A stretch of DNA of 64,000 nucleotides from Blakeslea trispora (Eukaryota; Mucoromycota; Mucoromycetes; Mucorales; Choanephoraceae). The notes below the pieces were generated by a model. The model did no database searches. It saw nothing but the letters and a program-made list of their open reading frames with translations, and was not told the DNA's origin. Below, one piece after another: positions 46,743-58,939 of the stretch; position 1 is the stretch's first letter, and the number at the start of each line of letters is the position of its first letter. The stretch spans positions 281,001 to 345,000 of the forward strand of contig JAIWNE010000024.1 of the NCBI GenBank assembly GCA_025331445.1, in the 5' to 3' direction. Made by a program: the position numbers and the translations under genes.

Positions 46743-48175
46743 ATGATCTTCAATAAGTTAATTATCACAACTGCAGTTGCACTTTTCTATACCACTCATG
46801 TTTCTGCTCAAGCTGCAGCTGCCGGAGAGACATTTGCCATTCCTAATTCCAAAATTTCTTGGAAAAATCAGTATCCCTCAGGTACAACAAAGCCTACTCC
46901 TAAGCCAGAATGGGTTGCCCTTGTAAAAGACGATCCCGCCTTAAACATCAAAGCCAACATCCTTACACCTGGTAAAAAGAAATAGACTAGATGTGCTTCC
47001 CCTTTTGAATTTTCTTTAAACGAATACTTATTTTTCTCTCAAAAGATGGCATCATTCAAAATGCTGATCCAACTGGTAACAACACATACTGTAACTGGAC
47101 TTGGGACGGTTGTGTCAAGCCTACTGATATTGTTCACTGTGTCGATCCCAAGGTTTGGGGAACCGTAAGTTGAAAATAGATTCTACTTTTTTTTTGTTTT
47201 GTTTATATCGATGATAAGCATCTAATATATAAATCTTTATAAAAAAAACTTTGGTCAATCCATCACAATTAGAGTTTTGACGATGGACCTTACGAAATTA
47301 CTCGCGAACTCCTAAAATACTTGAAATCGATTGATCGTAAGGTCACTTTCTTTGTTGTTGGTAAACAAGTCATTATGTGGCCTGAAGTACTTAAGGAAGC
47401 CTATGACCAAGGTCATGAAATTGGTATCCATACATGGTAAACACCTCCTCCATTCTGCTTCAACAAACTATCTCTAACAATCATTATCTCTTAGGTCTCA
47501 CTCTGAATTAACTACTATTTCTACTGAACAAATCATTGGTGAATTGAAGTGGACTGAACTAGCTATCAAAGAAGTTTTAGGTGTTACACCTCGTTTGATG
47601 CGCCCTGTAAGTTTCCCAGAAACCCCTCATAGCTATGCACTTTTTTCAATTCGTTAGACTCATTCTTAAATACAATTTAGCCTCGAGGTGATATTGATGA
47701 CCGTGTTCGATACATTGTAAAACAACTTGGTTATACACCTGCCATGTGGTCTGTTGACTCTCAGGACTGGAGAATAACTGCAGGTGGTCAAACGGAAGCT
47801 GGCCTTTTAGCTAATGTGACTGAATGGGTAAGCAAGTTGCCCACCATGAAGACAGGTGGAAACTCGCTCATGCATGATTTGAACAATGTCACTGTTGGAG
47901 CTGCCTTGAAAGCCTTGCCCATCTTACATCCTAAAGTTGAAATCAGCAAGGTCAGTACCTGTGCTGGTTGGGCCGCTGGTGATGCCTATGTCGAAACTCA
48001 TGGCAAGTCCGAAACTGACGCAAAATCTACTGAAAGTCGCTCTGGTAGTTCTTCTTCTGTCACACCTGCTTCCAAGAATGCTGCTGCTCAAAGTGGCGCA
48101 CAAGGTCTTGGCGTTCCTGCTCTTCAAGCTACTGCTTTGGCTTCTTTGGTTGTCATTCTTGCTAGCCTTGCTTAA
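46743..48175 (+). CDS. Chitin deacetylase (polysaccharide deacetylase, CE4), secreted and probably GPI-anchored
   Basis: Removes acetyl groups from nascent chitin to make chitosan, a main wall polymer of Mucoromycota. Exons 46743-46971, 47046-47164, 47273-47436, 47495-47606 and 47681-48175 give 372 residues. The N-terminus is a signal peptide (hydrophobic residues 7-20, ending THVSAQA). CE4/NodB motifs are visible: SFDDGP (residues 117-122, catalytic base and metal Asp), HTWSH (metal-binding His pair near 168-172), RPPRGD and the SVDSQDW segment. After about residue 310 there is a Ser/Thr-rich stretch and a hydrophobic C-terminal tail (ALASLVVILASLA), the pattern of a GPI anchor signal. The last catalytic-region motif is LMHDLN, close to the family's LxHD form. 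Intact. Confidence 0.93.
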
Positions 48176-50224
48176 CCTGCATTTATCATCTGCATCTTGT
48201 ATTTTATACACAAAGCTCAGTCATTCTTCTCTTCTTCTTAATTAAACACATCTTTTGTACGAGTTATTTCTTTTATATAAAAAAAAAACAGCAACATGTC
48301 ATCGTTTTAATTGCTGTCCTGTTGTGTCTTATTTTATTTATGATTGCGTTTGGCCTTTTTTTTTAATTTGATTTGTTGCCTAATAGAATAAGATCTAGAA
48401 CCAGTTTACGTAAAATCTATTTTTTTTGGGCTAACAAGAAATATATTTGCATTAGCAAGTTAAAAGTCGATTGTCAAGACACATACATATACATTCGAGC
48501 GTATTTGGGCTTCAAGACACAATGAAATCACTAGGCTAAATTTCTCCTGCATAATACATACAGGTTTTATAGGGAGTGAGGATTTAAATGAGATATCAAT
48601 TGTTGGTTGATAGTAACAATGGGGATACATGGCTCTTTGCTAGTGTCAGCTTTTTTTTTTAAAAAAAAAGAGATGGTTATTTGTTACCGTACCTGTTGTA
48701 CTTTGAATGTGTTTTCATAGTACCAGAATATGTTCAACCTGAATACATTCAAAACCAGTATTTCAAGAATGCTGATAACCTTTTTTTTATTTCTTTTACT
48801 CTGAAACTCATTTTTCCTTTAAAGTTTTGATGTGAGTTTATTTGCTTTCTTTCACAATGTTGAATTTTAGTGAGGTTAAGGTGCATTCCGTTTGTTGTTA
48901 AGTCAATTTGATAAAAATGTATGGTTGAACGGATAGACCAAAGAACAGCAACACCAAAGCTGTTTTAATATTCATTTATAATTGTCATTTTGATGATTCT
49001 TTGATTTTTTATTGTAGCATATGGTGAGCAGTAAAGGAGCATCCAAAGTTGTTTTTCAAGAGAAAAGGAAGTCCTTCTTGATCAAATAGAAATGCTAGTA
49101 GACACTGAATCTTTTGTTTGATTTATGTACTAATTTAGGTGTAACCTGATCCTAAGTGAATGCCTTTCTCATCTTTATGTATTTTTTTTTGTTTGGGCTG
49201 ACTCACTTGATTCTATCTTGGTGATGACCATCATTTGGTAGGTTTCTTTCTTTCGATAATTCTATCGAATTATTCACTTGTTTATTACCAAAATGCCATC
49301 TTTTATCTTTAATTTACATTCACAAAGCAACAACCAACAACTGATTTACTTCAAAAGGTTATTTGTATAGCTCTAAGGAGACCAAGTTTATTTGACTTTT
49401 TCTTTGAAAGAAAAGCACCTGGACGTGCCACATATAAAACTCAAAACATTCATTGCCTGGGATAGAAGTTTATTGTTGTAAATTAGCTCCAAGATAGTAT
49501 GACACCGCATCTTTGTTTTTGCTTAGATAATTTAAAGAAAAAAAATAGCAGGGACAACAATGTTTTAATCTGATAAAATATCAACGAAAACATATCCCTT
49601 GCAAAGGAGTTTTCTTCCCAAATCCGTATTTGAAATACAACTAACATGCTTTTGATAGCTTAGATCCTTTTTTTTTTGTTACACTTTGGTCGATTAAGTG
49701 CTTGTTATAGGTCATTTGTAGGTTACATGTTCTGCAAGCAATGAGATTAGTTAGACTGTTTCATATACTGAAGCCAATACAATGGTTGGAGCTGGCATTT
49801 TATTTATTATACAGTTTTCAATTGAATCAGATTGCTCTCATCTCCTGCTTGAGTTGGATTCTAGCAAATGCAGTTTTTGCTTGCAACCGGGATAATAAAC
49901 TGTGAGATTAAGATTTGTGATATACGCTTCCATGTCAACAAGTTGATTTCTTTGGAATCTTTACTTGCTTAGTTATCAGCTTTTTATCAAATCTATCATT
50001 TGAGGCCCTAAATTGATAATAGTACTCCTAAGACGTTAAAACTGCCCTTGATGGATGAATTATTCGACATAGGACTCTTTCAATTCAAAAAGGCAATGGA
50101 GTTGAATCTTTTGCTTATTCTAACTCTGGTACCCTATCACAAGCTCTTTCTTTCTTTTCAATAACATAATCCTATACTACCATAGCTAAAAAAAATGTTT
50201 CAATGTAACTTTTTTTCCTACCGA
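48176..50224. other. Two-kb AT-rich intergenic region, no gene recognised
   Basis: Stops are frequent in all frames. Poly-A/T tracts and one short inverted T10-A9 run near 48650-48670 are present. No repeat shared with other parts of the window and no RNA gene was recognised. Confidence 0.5.
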
Positions 50225-50960
50225 CAAACAATTAGAAGAATGATCTCACCTTTGCGTTCATCTTTTGGAATTGAAACAGTCTCAACAGCAATACTTTTGT
50301 GATCAAACAGAAGAAGATTACAATGAAGCCCCTTTCTTCGAGGTTATTCATCTGCGGCGACTTCTTGTTGCTGAATTCAGTGATAGTTTTGTTGAGATAG
50401 ACCTCAAAAGAAAAAAAAAGAAACTGCTAGAATCAGTTCGTCAGCAACAAAAAGATTGAAAGCTTTCTCATTCGCAACCTTGAGCACCAGTCTCTTACCA
50501 AGGCTCAATAGAATGATATCAAAGCGAATGAGCAAGACTTCCAACAGCTCATCAAGAAAACTGATGAATTAAATGCACAGAATGCTTGAGTGAGTGTGCC
50601 TTTTTGCATTCAAATTCATCAAAAACAAATGAAAGCCTTGCAGAAGTTGTGCGACTGGTTCCTAAGGGAGTACAAGACTCACATTGGGGGGGTTTGCTGA
50701 AGTTAAAGGATTGGTCAAGCGAGTGGGTAACTATTTAACTAAACAAACCTAGCATTACGCATCGTTAAATGATGTGTTTTCTAATGTATCATATATAGCA
50801 CTAAGAATGCGCTTCATGGATCAACTGTCCATGAGAATGGGACAGGCTGCTCAGCTGTCCTTTCATGGTATCATTCTGTTCAAAGGGACAGAGCTAAAGC
50901 GCCAAGTTCAAGGTAGTACCAGTATTTCAAGTACTTTGAGCACATTCATGTTTAGTATTT
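50225..50960 (+). pseudogene. Decayed unrecognised ORF(s)
   Basis: Plus-strand fragments in several frames look like old coding sequence: EEDYNEAPFFEVIHLRRLLVA (50310-50380), QIHQKQMKALQKLCDWFLRE (50610-50670), FAEVKGLVKRVGNYL (50690-50740) and MRFMDQLSMRMGQAAQLSFHG (50805-50870). Stops and frameshifts separate them. The family was not recognised; a gag-like or nucleocapsid-like element gene is possible but is a guess. Confidence 0.35.
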
Positions 50961-52330
50961 AGTTTAAAATAAGTTTTCTGGGAGACATCCCCTGCTTCTG
51001 CTACTCCTGCCTCTATCACTAATTCCTCTTTTGGCCCCACTGGATTTACTTCTGCTTCTGGCTCTCCTGTATCTGTCCCTTTATCTCTTGTTAACAGTTA
51101 CAAAACTGCGACAGAGGAAAGAAAATATTTGCAAAAGTAGAATTGAGATGAGGCACTAAAGATGTATCGTAAGTGCAATAGACCCTTCCAACTATTTCAA
51201 GAAAAACGGAAGAATCAATACAGCTACCTATAGAACAAAGATGTCTCTATGAGGTGAAGAGTGTTCCTTGAACGCTGCTGCTTGGCTCTGATAGCTCGAT
51301 TAGGCTTCACCCTTGGACTCGTTGTAAAATTTACCGTCTCAGATAGATTCAATGAGAGGGAACTCGATTTATTTATTAAAAAGAAAGAGAGGGAACTAAT
51401 TCTACTGCAAGTCCATGTTGTGTTTATATATTATTTCTATCTCGGTTTCAATCCATCACTCCGTTATAATTTTATCTGTATGAGCAGTTTTCCTACTAGG
51501 ATGACTGGTCACCTTAATTGAAAGATGGCTGTAGCCAGATTTCGTCCCCCGCCTTGAATAAGGTGGAGATATATTGTTTACTTGATTTATATCTTGGAGA
51601 GATAATAATTATGCTCGACAAGATATGTTTTAATCTTGATTAGTGTTTCAATATATCAGGCATAACTGTTTCGTACTTGTTCACTTGTTTCGTTGGATGT
51701 CTAGATCAGTTTAGATCAGGTGATAACGATAGACAAGCCCTTTGTGATTATGTCTCAGAACTATCTTTATCCAAGTAATGATTTAGTCTTTTCTTATAAT
51801 GAAATCTCTAGAATCATTGCTTATTTTGTTAGATGCTGCTACCTTGGTATTATAAGGCCTATGCAACCATCCTGCTATCACATGTGTCATGTCATATAGC
51901 TATTTCAAGTATTGATGAAAAGAGAGTCAATGAATATAAATCTGATCATGCTTTCAATGTGTTAGCTAGGCACATTGAACGCTTTATATATCATATCATC
52001 GCTTTTTACCAATGCTTGTTAGATGTTTGATTTCAGGATTACCTCTGGTAATATCTGAAATGATTTCACTTTTCCAACTTTGTGAACATTATTTGATTTA
52101 TTGTTATTTTGAAATTATCTGTCAAAATAACCTTTGATGATGATTAATTGAAGTTCCGATTATAAGTCGTTCTGGCTTCTGAATATGCCCAAATACGACA
52201 TTCTGTATGGATCGTTTGGCCAATATTTAGAATATTGAGTAGGTATCCGCTCACACAATCAAGCTTGAATGTTTTGTATTAAATGTAAAGTGATAGAACA
52301 ATCAATCTGTAATGTAAGAGTACAGAATAA
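50961..52330. other. Non-genic region with scattered remnants
   Basis: A Ser/Thr/Pro-rich remnant (51000-51110) and short ORFs at 51261-51521 and 51833-52030 show no domain. Otherwise AT-rich sequence. Confidence 0.35.
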
Positions 52331-53223
52331 TTACTGGATAACAATTACTTCTTTATTTTTTTGATCAATCGTTGACATCGTATTTTGATGTTTTCTTTGA
52401 TTTTTTTTTTCTAATTTTTTAATATTCATTTGAAGCTTTGTGTACATAGGATTGATGGGTGGATATACACAATCCTCTTCTACAATCAAAAGATTGTAAT
52501 GACATTCTTCAAGTTGCAAGACAATCGGCTTTTTTTCTTCAAGGACACCACAGATTGGCACCATCAGAGTTGGCTTGCTGATCTTGTTGCTGTCCATGAT
52601 TGTTACAGCAACCTTGTAGGTGTCAGCAACAATCTGGCTGCACTCGATGCCATTGTACCAGTAATCGGAAGGACAGGAAGCATTGTTGTCATTCAATCCA
52701 AAAGAAAGAATGCTTCTTACCTTTTCGACGTCAAACCTATTTCTTTCTATTAAACAAAATATCCGTTATATGCTGACTTTACTACATACCTCATCTCCTT
52801 GTAAGTCTCCAAGTTTTACTCAAAAGTCTCCATTATTTCTTCCTTGATTTGCACGTATTCTGTGTTGTCATGGTGGTTTCCATACGCAATTGCGTGGAAC
52901 CTACAGTCTCGGGAGTAAGGACTCACAACTACACGCTTTTTAGCAGCATAAAGTGTGGTGTCAGCTTTATGCTTGCTGATTATTTCGATCTCGGGATGGT
53001 TGTGGGGTTTTTGCTTCTTGCTGAGAATCCAAGAGAGCCCCTTCTTGGTAGACCTGTTGTAGTGGACCTGAAAGCAACAGCCGGGAATTTTGCACTTGGC
53101 GTATACTTTCTGGTCAGTCTTGAGTCTAAACCCAATGAAGTGTCTAGCTGTCAGAGGAATGTTCTGGAGAACGTAGTCAGCAACATCGTGTTTAGTGAAT
53201 GTGTTTGAGAGTTCGGGTTGCAT
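52331..53223 (-). pseudogene. Zinc-finger (FAR1/WRKY-GCM-like) plus OTU cysteine protease protein, one in-frame stop
   Basis: Minus strand, exons 53223-52790 and 52736-52331 with a 53-nt GT-AG intron; joined 279 residues with a single in-frame TAA at 52818-52816. N-terminal part: YAKCKIPGCCFQV ... KPHNHP, a C-C-H-H zinc finger like those of FAR1/MULE proteins. C-terminal part: SRDCRFHAIA (Cys107 in the place of the OTU catalytic Cys), a helix (YVQIKEEIMETF), the tryptophan-box-like DYWYNGIECSQIVADTY and LEECHYNLLIVEED with the His-Tyr-Asn of the OTU active site, then PPINPMY. Zinc finger plus OTU next to this kind of tail is typical of transposon-derived deubiquitinase-like ORFs. Substrate and activity unknown; the stop may have killed it. 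Confidence 0.65.
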
Positions 53224-54365
53224 GTTGAGGTGAATGAGATTGCGCGTAAAGATAACTAAAGTAAAATAAAATAAAAATTTTTATTTTGTCGAGGACTATA
53301 TACAGACTCAACAAACTGTGACAACTATTCTGTAATAGACTGAGTTTTAATAAGATATTTTATGTATAGATCAAGATAAAGATGATTTTTTATTCAATAA
53401 AACTATGGATATTTATACTATTCTAAAGGTGCTAAAATATATGTATTGACTTAAACTATAAGCTGTTAGTTTCTTGGCATAGAGATGGTCCTTTACTATC
53501 TAACGTAGGAGCTCATTAACAAGAGACTCGTAGCTGTATATGAGGCTGGTGCAACGTGACTGTTAGATTGTTACATATTCTGTAATAGACTGAATTTTAA
53601 TCAGACGATTTCACCACCGGAAATTTTGGTGTAAATTCGTAGAGCAATAATCTTATGAAAAAATGTGACAATGAAATTGGCAGTCGTTCCTATGACAATA
53701 CTGTAGTTGACTTCGACTCGGATTCCAATGTGGTAATCAGCTCCAAGAGCCGCGCTTTGTTTTTCTTTTATAGATAAAACCATAACAATAAAAATAAATG
53801 ATATATATGTGATCCCCTTTTCCCTTTATACCTTCAAAAGCCGCGCATTCGTGGACAAACTATGAGTGATATCAATATTAGCGAAAATGAACGAACGTAC
53901 ACCCAAAGCGAAATAAAAGCCATTACCAGAAACGTCGTTTAATAGACAAATAACGAGAAAGAAGAAAGAGCCAGTGGAATTGAAACACCATTGGAAATCT
54001 CTGATGCATTGGCGAACACATTGTCATATCAATTGCTGTCTTATACGAACATAGTTACACAGGCTCATGTCCCAATTTCAATGTTGACACATCCATATTT
54101 GGATGATTGTACACATACAAAATCATGCGTATGGCTTCTAATGAATCAAAACATGACAATAGACATTGTCTTGTCAATAAAAGGATAAAAACACATACAA
54201 ACACGAATGACCATGATTCAAATACATGTGAATTTCCTTCCCGTCACACTTAATCACTTTCATTACAATTCTCATTATCATTAACTAGAAATATTCAAAT
54301 TAGTATAAATACATCAGATTATTACATACAATAAAGGGTTAACTTTATATCTCACAATTTCTTTG
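53224..54365. other. Non-genic region with a duplicated 26-bp segment
   Basis: TATTCTGTAATAGACTGAGT... at 53326-53351 recurs at 53576-53601 with one mismatch. The 60-codon ORF at 53601-53783 (minus) and the 65-codon ORF at 53991-54188 have no recognisable motif. Confidence 0.45.
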
Positions 54366-54773
54366 CTATAATTTTTGCCTGATTGAACATCTGTTGCTGA
54401 CGCTTCCGGGTCTGGACGTAAGCTCTAAAACTTTGGTAATATCGTATTCATTCTGTCCGCGAACGCATCTATTTTCAACGGCCCCCATTGTTGATTGACT
54501 GATCGAAGTACTTTCTCGGGAATCTGAGCATTGCAAACTAACTTCTGGGATGTTTGGTGTTGTTTTTGGCTGAGCCGATTGGCTTATGTGTTCTTTCCCC
54601 GGAATATATTCATACTCTACCCTGAGATGATACTGATTGCACAATTTCTGAATCATTATTGCCAAATCCTGAAGGTTCTTGGTTGTTGTTTTCCCTGACT
54701 TGCTGGTGTGATGTTGTCTGTGAATATTTGATGCTTGACTGATGGGCATGTCTGGCATGAATCTTGAGTGCAA
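54366..54773 (-). pseudogene. DIRS-type retroelement fragment (RNase H end of Pol)
   Basis: The minus strand encodes LQDLAIMIQKLCNQYHLRV followed by EYEYIPGKEHIS, the RNase H tail characteristic of DIRS/Ngaro Pol. In a shifted frame it continues with QQWGPLKIDAFADRMN and SLRPDPEASATD, which is the standard continuation of these proteins. At least one frameshift and one stop are present. Only about 400 bp remain. Confidence 0.7.
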
Positions 54774-55358
54774 AGTAGAAGATCTTCAATTCTCTTGCGA
54801 AGAAAGATAAAACACTCTCTTCCGGTGTCCAAGCTCCTTGTTATAGACAGCCTACATTCTGCCCTGTTTGAGTTATAATACAGACCTAAACGTGCTCACG
54901 GCTCTACAGTTACAACTGGCTATAGCTTAGCTGACATCTAAACTCAGTCTAAAATAAAAGATCGGATCACACTTCATTTGTATCTTTTTTGACCGTTCTG
55001 GTTCTAATTGACTTTATTCGTCTTAAAAACTCTTTAGATTTTGTGCCTGTTATATTCTACGAATAAAACATGAAGAGTATAAAGCTCTTAATACTGGTAA
55101 CACAAATAAAGTAAGTTTGATCAAAACATTTCAACAATATGTATTATGGTATGTATATGTACAACATTGCCTACCAATATCTTTTCGACATTCACTGATA
55201 TCAAACGTGTATCGCCCTTCACAATGCTAGATAGCATTCATGGTGCCGCATTCTGGGTTCTAGATGAAATGCATTCATGGGAGCAAAGTATTGGGAAGCA
55301 AATCTTGTCAATTGCAACTGACGATGGATAGGACTGCTAGATCAAAAGTTAGCAAAAT
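54774..55358. other. Non-genic region
   Basis: AT-rich. A 61-codon ORF at 55146-55331 (plus) has no recognisable motif and is probably a remnant or chance. Confidence 0.35.
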
Positions 55359-56924
55359 TTAAAATAAATAGAAGAACTGCTTTGAATGGTTGACCCAACC
55401 TTGACAATCTTCCCCTAGTGATGCATTCACTTGCTTTTTCAAAACTTGCGTCATGTTACGTTTCTTCGTCAAGGGTTGTCTCTTGACGAAATACTTCATT
55501 TTGGAAAAGCATTCTTCGATCAGGTTTACGAAAGGCGAGTAAGGGGGAGGAACTTGATTTTGTGAACCACCTCTTTGTCTTTCATGTAGTTGTTCACAAA
55601 GTTTGTAACTTTGGGAGACTTGTGGATTGGCGCATTATCCATGATAATGTATAGGGGATTTCGCTCATTCCTTAGTTTATCGAAGAATAACCTCAAAAAT
55701 TCATTGAAAATGTCGGCCGTAGTTCCACCTGTTACCAACTTCACACGGCATAGTTTTATACCATGCTAAAAAATTGCTGCAATGATCGTATGATTGGCGC
55801 CTCTGCTCTGTTGTACGATCACATCAGCAGATTCTCCCTTCATTGATCTGCCATATCTTCGGATTTGTGATAAATTAAATCCAGCTTCATCAACAAAAAT
55901 GCAATTGGATTCGTAGCTGATGTTCTGTTCCAAAATATCCTTGATGTATTGGTACCTTGCTAACAATGTATCTTTAGCATTTCTTTTTTCAGGAAGTGGT
56001 CTGACACATGTCAAAGTGAAGCAAAGTTTTCTGTAGCAATATTGATGCAGAGTTGATAAGCTCGCTGTGGTGATTGCACCATATATGATATAAGCAATCT
56101 ATAAAAAGATTATCATTGCTAAAGAAGTAGTCTATTAAAATAACTGCAATCGCGGAAAGAGAATTTTTAATTAGTTAAGAAAAGACTAAGGGACTCACCC
56201 TGAAATGTAGTAGAAGTATTCAGACTCAAACTGAATATGACTCAGATAAATTACATACGAAATTATAAATGACAGCTGAGATCATATCCTGATTGATCCA
56301 ATCAAGCGAGTCCAGTACTTCCAAACTAGTCAGACATCAATAACAATAACCATTATTATAACCAAAGCGAGTCCTAAAGACTTACTCATCAACTATTATA
56401 TCTACTCTCAGTTTAAATACTCGGATAAACCAATCTCAAATCATTTTGTATAAATAGCCAGTGTAATTTTACTAGATAGAAAATCATCTCTCTTTATCAG
56501 AATAAAAGGATTATCAAAGTACTCACTTGTCTTTTGTTCTGTATACTCTTATTTTCCACACTCGCATTAACATCAAACTCATTGAGAAGCAAGTCGCGAA
56601 TTTGCTGCAATGTAAGCATTAGATCATCAATCAAGCGATTTTCGATAAATTCGAGTGCTTCATTTGAAATCAATGGCTTGACCTGATTGCCACCTCTTGG
56701 CTTTGACTGCACCCGGTTTTCCTTCATGTAAGTACTGATGATAGATTTTGCTGTACTCAAAGCAAGTCGATTGTCAATTGTAATCTGTGTCTTGCTATCG
56801 TCGGTGGTTAAGAACTGCTCGATGACTTGCTGTCGTTTTTCATCAGTAACTTTAACATATGAGCCTCTCTTTTTTTTTTAGAACTAAATGCATTGTTAGC
56901 AGAGTTATCGTTGTTAGAAGTCAT
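55359..56924 (-). pseudogene. Tc1/mariner-like (IS630) transposase, decayed
   Basis: Minus strand from ATG 56922-56924. N-terminal helix-turn-helix region (VTDEKRQQVIEQFL; TAKSIISTYMKENR; LTLQQIRDLLLNEF) is followed by an interruption at about 56103-56521 bounded by GTGAGT and TATAG, perhaps an intron enlarged by an insertion. Then come TLTCVRPLPEKRN, the first Asp in CIFVDEAGFN, the second Asp in YIIMDNAPIH, and the Glu region PPYSPFVNLIEE in a shifted frame. Damage: a poly-A frameshift near 56870, a TAG near 55768 and a frameshift near 55560. It is a different family from the neighbouring intact element at 57310. Confidence 0.8.
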
Positions 56925-57307
56925 TTTATTAATTGATAATGTTTGAGAAGAAAGATATTTATGAAAAAGAATGAAATATGTTGTGATGATGGTAGAAATC
57001 TTTTATTAAATACCAACGAAGTTTTTAATGCAAAAATGGGCGAAATTGGTGATGTAAAATAAAGCGAAATTGACAGCGGCTTTTAGCAAGATTGATTTTG
57101 CTTAGAACAAAATCGCCCTAAAAGAGTGTATTGATGTAAATTATTTTATTTATTTGAGAGAGAATTGAGCGGGACTCGCCCAAAGATAAGGCTAGAGGTT
57201 CGACTGCTTCATAGGTCCGTTTGTGTGGCTTTTTTAGTTCCACCCTTAAATTAATTTAAAAGGTCTTTTTTTTTTTTTTAAAAATTTTAAATTTTTAAAA
57301 ACCATGT
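56925..57307. other. Spacer between two transposase genes
   Basis: AT-rich with poly-T at 57266-57279. A GGTTCGACTGC box-B-like sequence at 57197-57207 lacks a matching box A and cloverleaf; no RNA gene called. Confidence 0.4.
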
Positions 57308-57309
57308 TA

Positions 57310-57487
57310 CAATGCTTACGGTCCCAAATGGCGGATTTCAAAAATCATTTGGCGGTTTCCAAAAATCCAATTGACGTAAAATAAAAAATCAATAAGCGTA
57401 AAAAAAATATCCAATCAGCGGTTTTCAAAATGTCAATGAGCGCATACCGAGATTTCAGATAGCGTATTCTCAAAAACCAAATGGCAG
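57310..57487. repeat. Left terminal inverted repeat (178 bp) with internal sub-repeats
   Basis: Contains a series of related blocks (AATGGCGG, TTTGGCGG, ATTGACG, AATAAGCG, AATCAGCGG, AATGAGCG) spaced about 22-28 bp. These are plausible transposase-binding sites. Confidence 0.9.
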
Positions 57488-57535
57488 CATTATGAAAGCT
57501 TTTAGCGTACATGTTGTTTATTTTATTTGCCCTTA

Positions 57536-58939
57536 TTAAAGTGGTTGTTTATTTCTATACTTCTCCAAAGCTGCAACAGAGTGCTCAATTGACTTGGTTA
57601 TTATATCCCGAGGTATATCATTACAAGCATCGCGAATTCTTGTGAACAAGTCTTCCTTATCGTTGAATTTACTACGTTTGACTCTATTTTTGACTAACGA
57701 CCAAAATTGCTCTATGGGGTTTAGCTCAGGAGAGTAAGGTGGAAGATATACACATATGTAGCCTCTGCTGGTGATTAGCGTTTCTATTTCCTGATTGTTG
57801 TGGATAGGTGCATTATCTATTACGAGATAAAAGCCTTTTAGTTCAGGGTGTTTGTCTAACTGGTCAAGTGTCCCTCTCAATTTTTTGAGATAATGTCCTG
57901 TTGTAGTGCCTTTTTTTCCTGCTTTTTTACTTTCAGTAGCTTTTCTTTTGCGACCTCCAGAAACTTTGATTCTCTTATTCATTCGAGGAACTCGTACTTC
58001 AATATTAACAACCCCAACAGTAGCTATTGCCCCTAAAATAGAATGTGATTCAGCTTTTGCAGATGGTGTTGAAGCGATAGCTGGAGCACCAGAAGCTGAT
58101 CGTCCATACGAAGGCCTCATGTTGATATCGAAGCCGGATTCATCAATAAAGATGCAGTTTCGAAGAAAATCCATGTCTGAACTATCGTATTTCATCACCC
58201 AATCGTATCTTGCTTGGATACGAGCAGGATCGTTTCGAGCTTTAGGTTGACGTTGCAACCTTTTGATCGTCAAATTACACTCATGTAATATGAAGCTATT
58301 GACAGTTGATTGTTTCAACGTAAATCCTTCAAAAGTTTTTGTTAAACTATCTATAACTTCGTCGGTTGTAGTGTAAGGCTTATTGTCAAAAAGCTCAAGA
58401 ATGTGTAACTTTTGTGGCTCTTGAAGCTGACTCTTGGCCCGACTGCTTTTGTTAGTCTGCTTTTCATATATGTTCCAACCGGGTTCTGTTCTGATTCGTT
58501 TTGCCCAAGTTTGAGCAGTTCTCTCGGCAATTCCAGCATACTCTGCTGCTCTAGCTGCCGAAAAAAATTTGATTTTTAAGTAGTAAAGGAACAACGTTTT
58601 CTGATCGTCCGTATAAGACGTGTAGCTCCTAACATTGCCAACTTTGTCAGCAATAGTCTTATTCACTTTTTCGATAACAAGTGATATTCTGCTCTCTAAG
58701 TTCTCGTCTTCGGCATCGAGCTCAATGGGAACAGGTTGACAATCAATATATTCACTTAGATTAGTCAAGTTTCGAAGATTGAATTCCTCTCCTTCTTCGA
58801 TAATGTAGTCCATGACCTCTGCACCGTCTTCCGTAGTTATTCCGCCCTGACCGTTCTCAATAAAGAATTTATGCGTGTTGCTCATTTGAAAAATATTTAA
58901 AGTAAAAGAGACGTCTTTTAGAATGTGGAAGTCTGCCAT
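57536..58939 (-). CDS. IS630/Tc1-mariner superfamily transposase, intact
   Basis: 467-residue frame with no stop (MADFHIL start at 58939). A start at MSNTHKFF (Met near 58883) is also possible and would lie outside the terminal repeat. It has an acidic N-terminus, then a helix-turn-helix region (ARAAEYAGIAERTAQTWAKR), a second DNA-binding region (TTTDEVIDSLTKTF), and a DDE_3 catalytic core: NCIFIDESGFD (first Asp), FYLVIDNAPIH (second Asp) and LPPYSPELNPIEQFW (Glu). A Lys/Arg-rich insert (GGRKRKATESKKAGKKG) between the first and second Asp may be a nuclear localisation signal. Cut-and-paste transposition at TA is expected for the family. All three catalytic residues and the matching TIRs are present, so it may be active. 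Confidence 0.93.
   Translation of the reverse strand: MADFHILKDVSFTLNIFQMSNTHKFFIENGQGGITTEDGAEVMDYIIEEGEEFNLRNLTNLSEYIDCQPVPIELDAEDENLESRISLVIEKVNKTIADKVGNVRSYTSYTDDQKTLFLYYLKIKFFSAARAAEYAGIAERTAQTWAKRIRTEPGWNIYEKQTNKSSRAKSQLQEPQKLHILELFDNKPYTTTDEVIDSLTKTFEGFTLKQSTVNSFILHECNLTIKRLQRQPKARNDPARIQARYDWVMKYDSSDMDFLRNCIFIDESGFDINMRPSYGRSASGAPAIASTPSAKAESHSILGAIATVGVVNIEVRVPRMNKRIKVSGGRKRKATESKKAGKKGTTTGHYLKKLRGTLDQLDKHPELKGFYLVIDNAPIHNNQEIETLITSRGYICVYLPPYSPELNPIEQFWSLVKNRVKRSKFNDKEDLFTRIRDACNDIPRDIITKSIEHSVAALEKYRNKQPL

Noticed and set aside
57190..57230. Possible tRNA gene (GGTTCGACTGC box-B-like sequence)
   Set aside because: No box A at the right distance and no cloverleaf or acceptor stem could be drawn.
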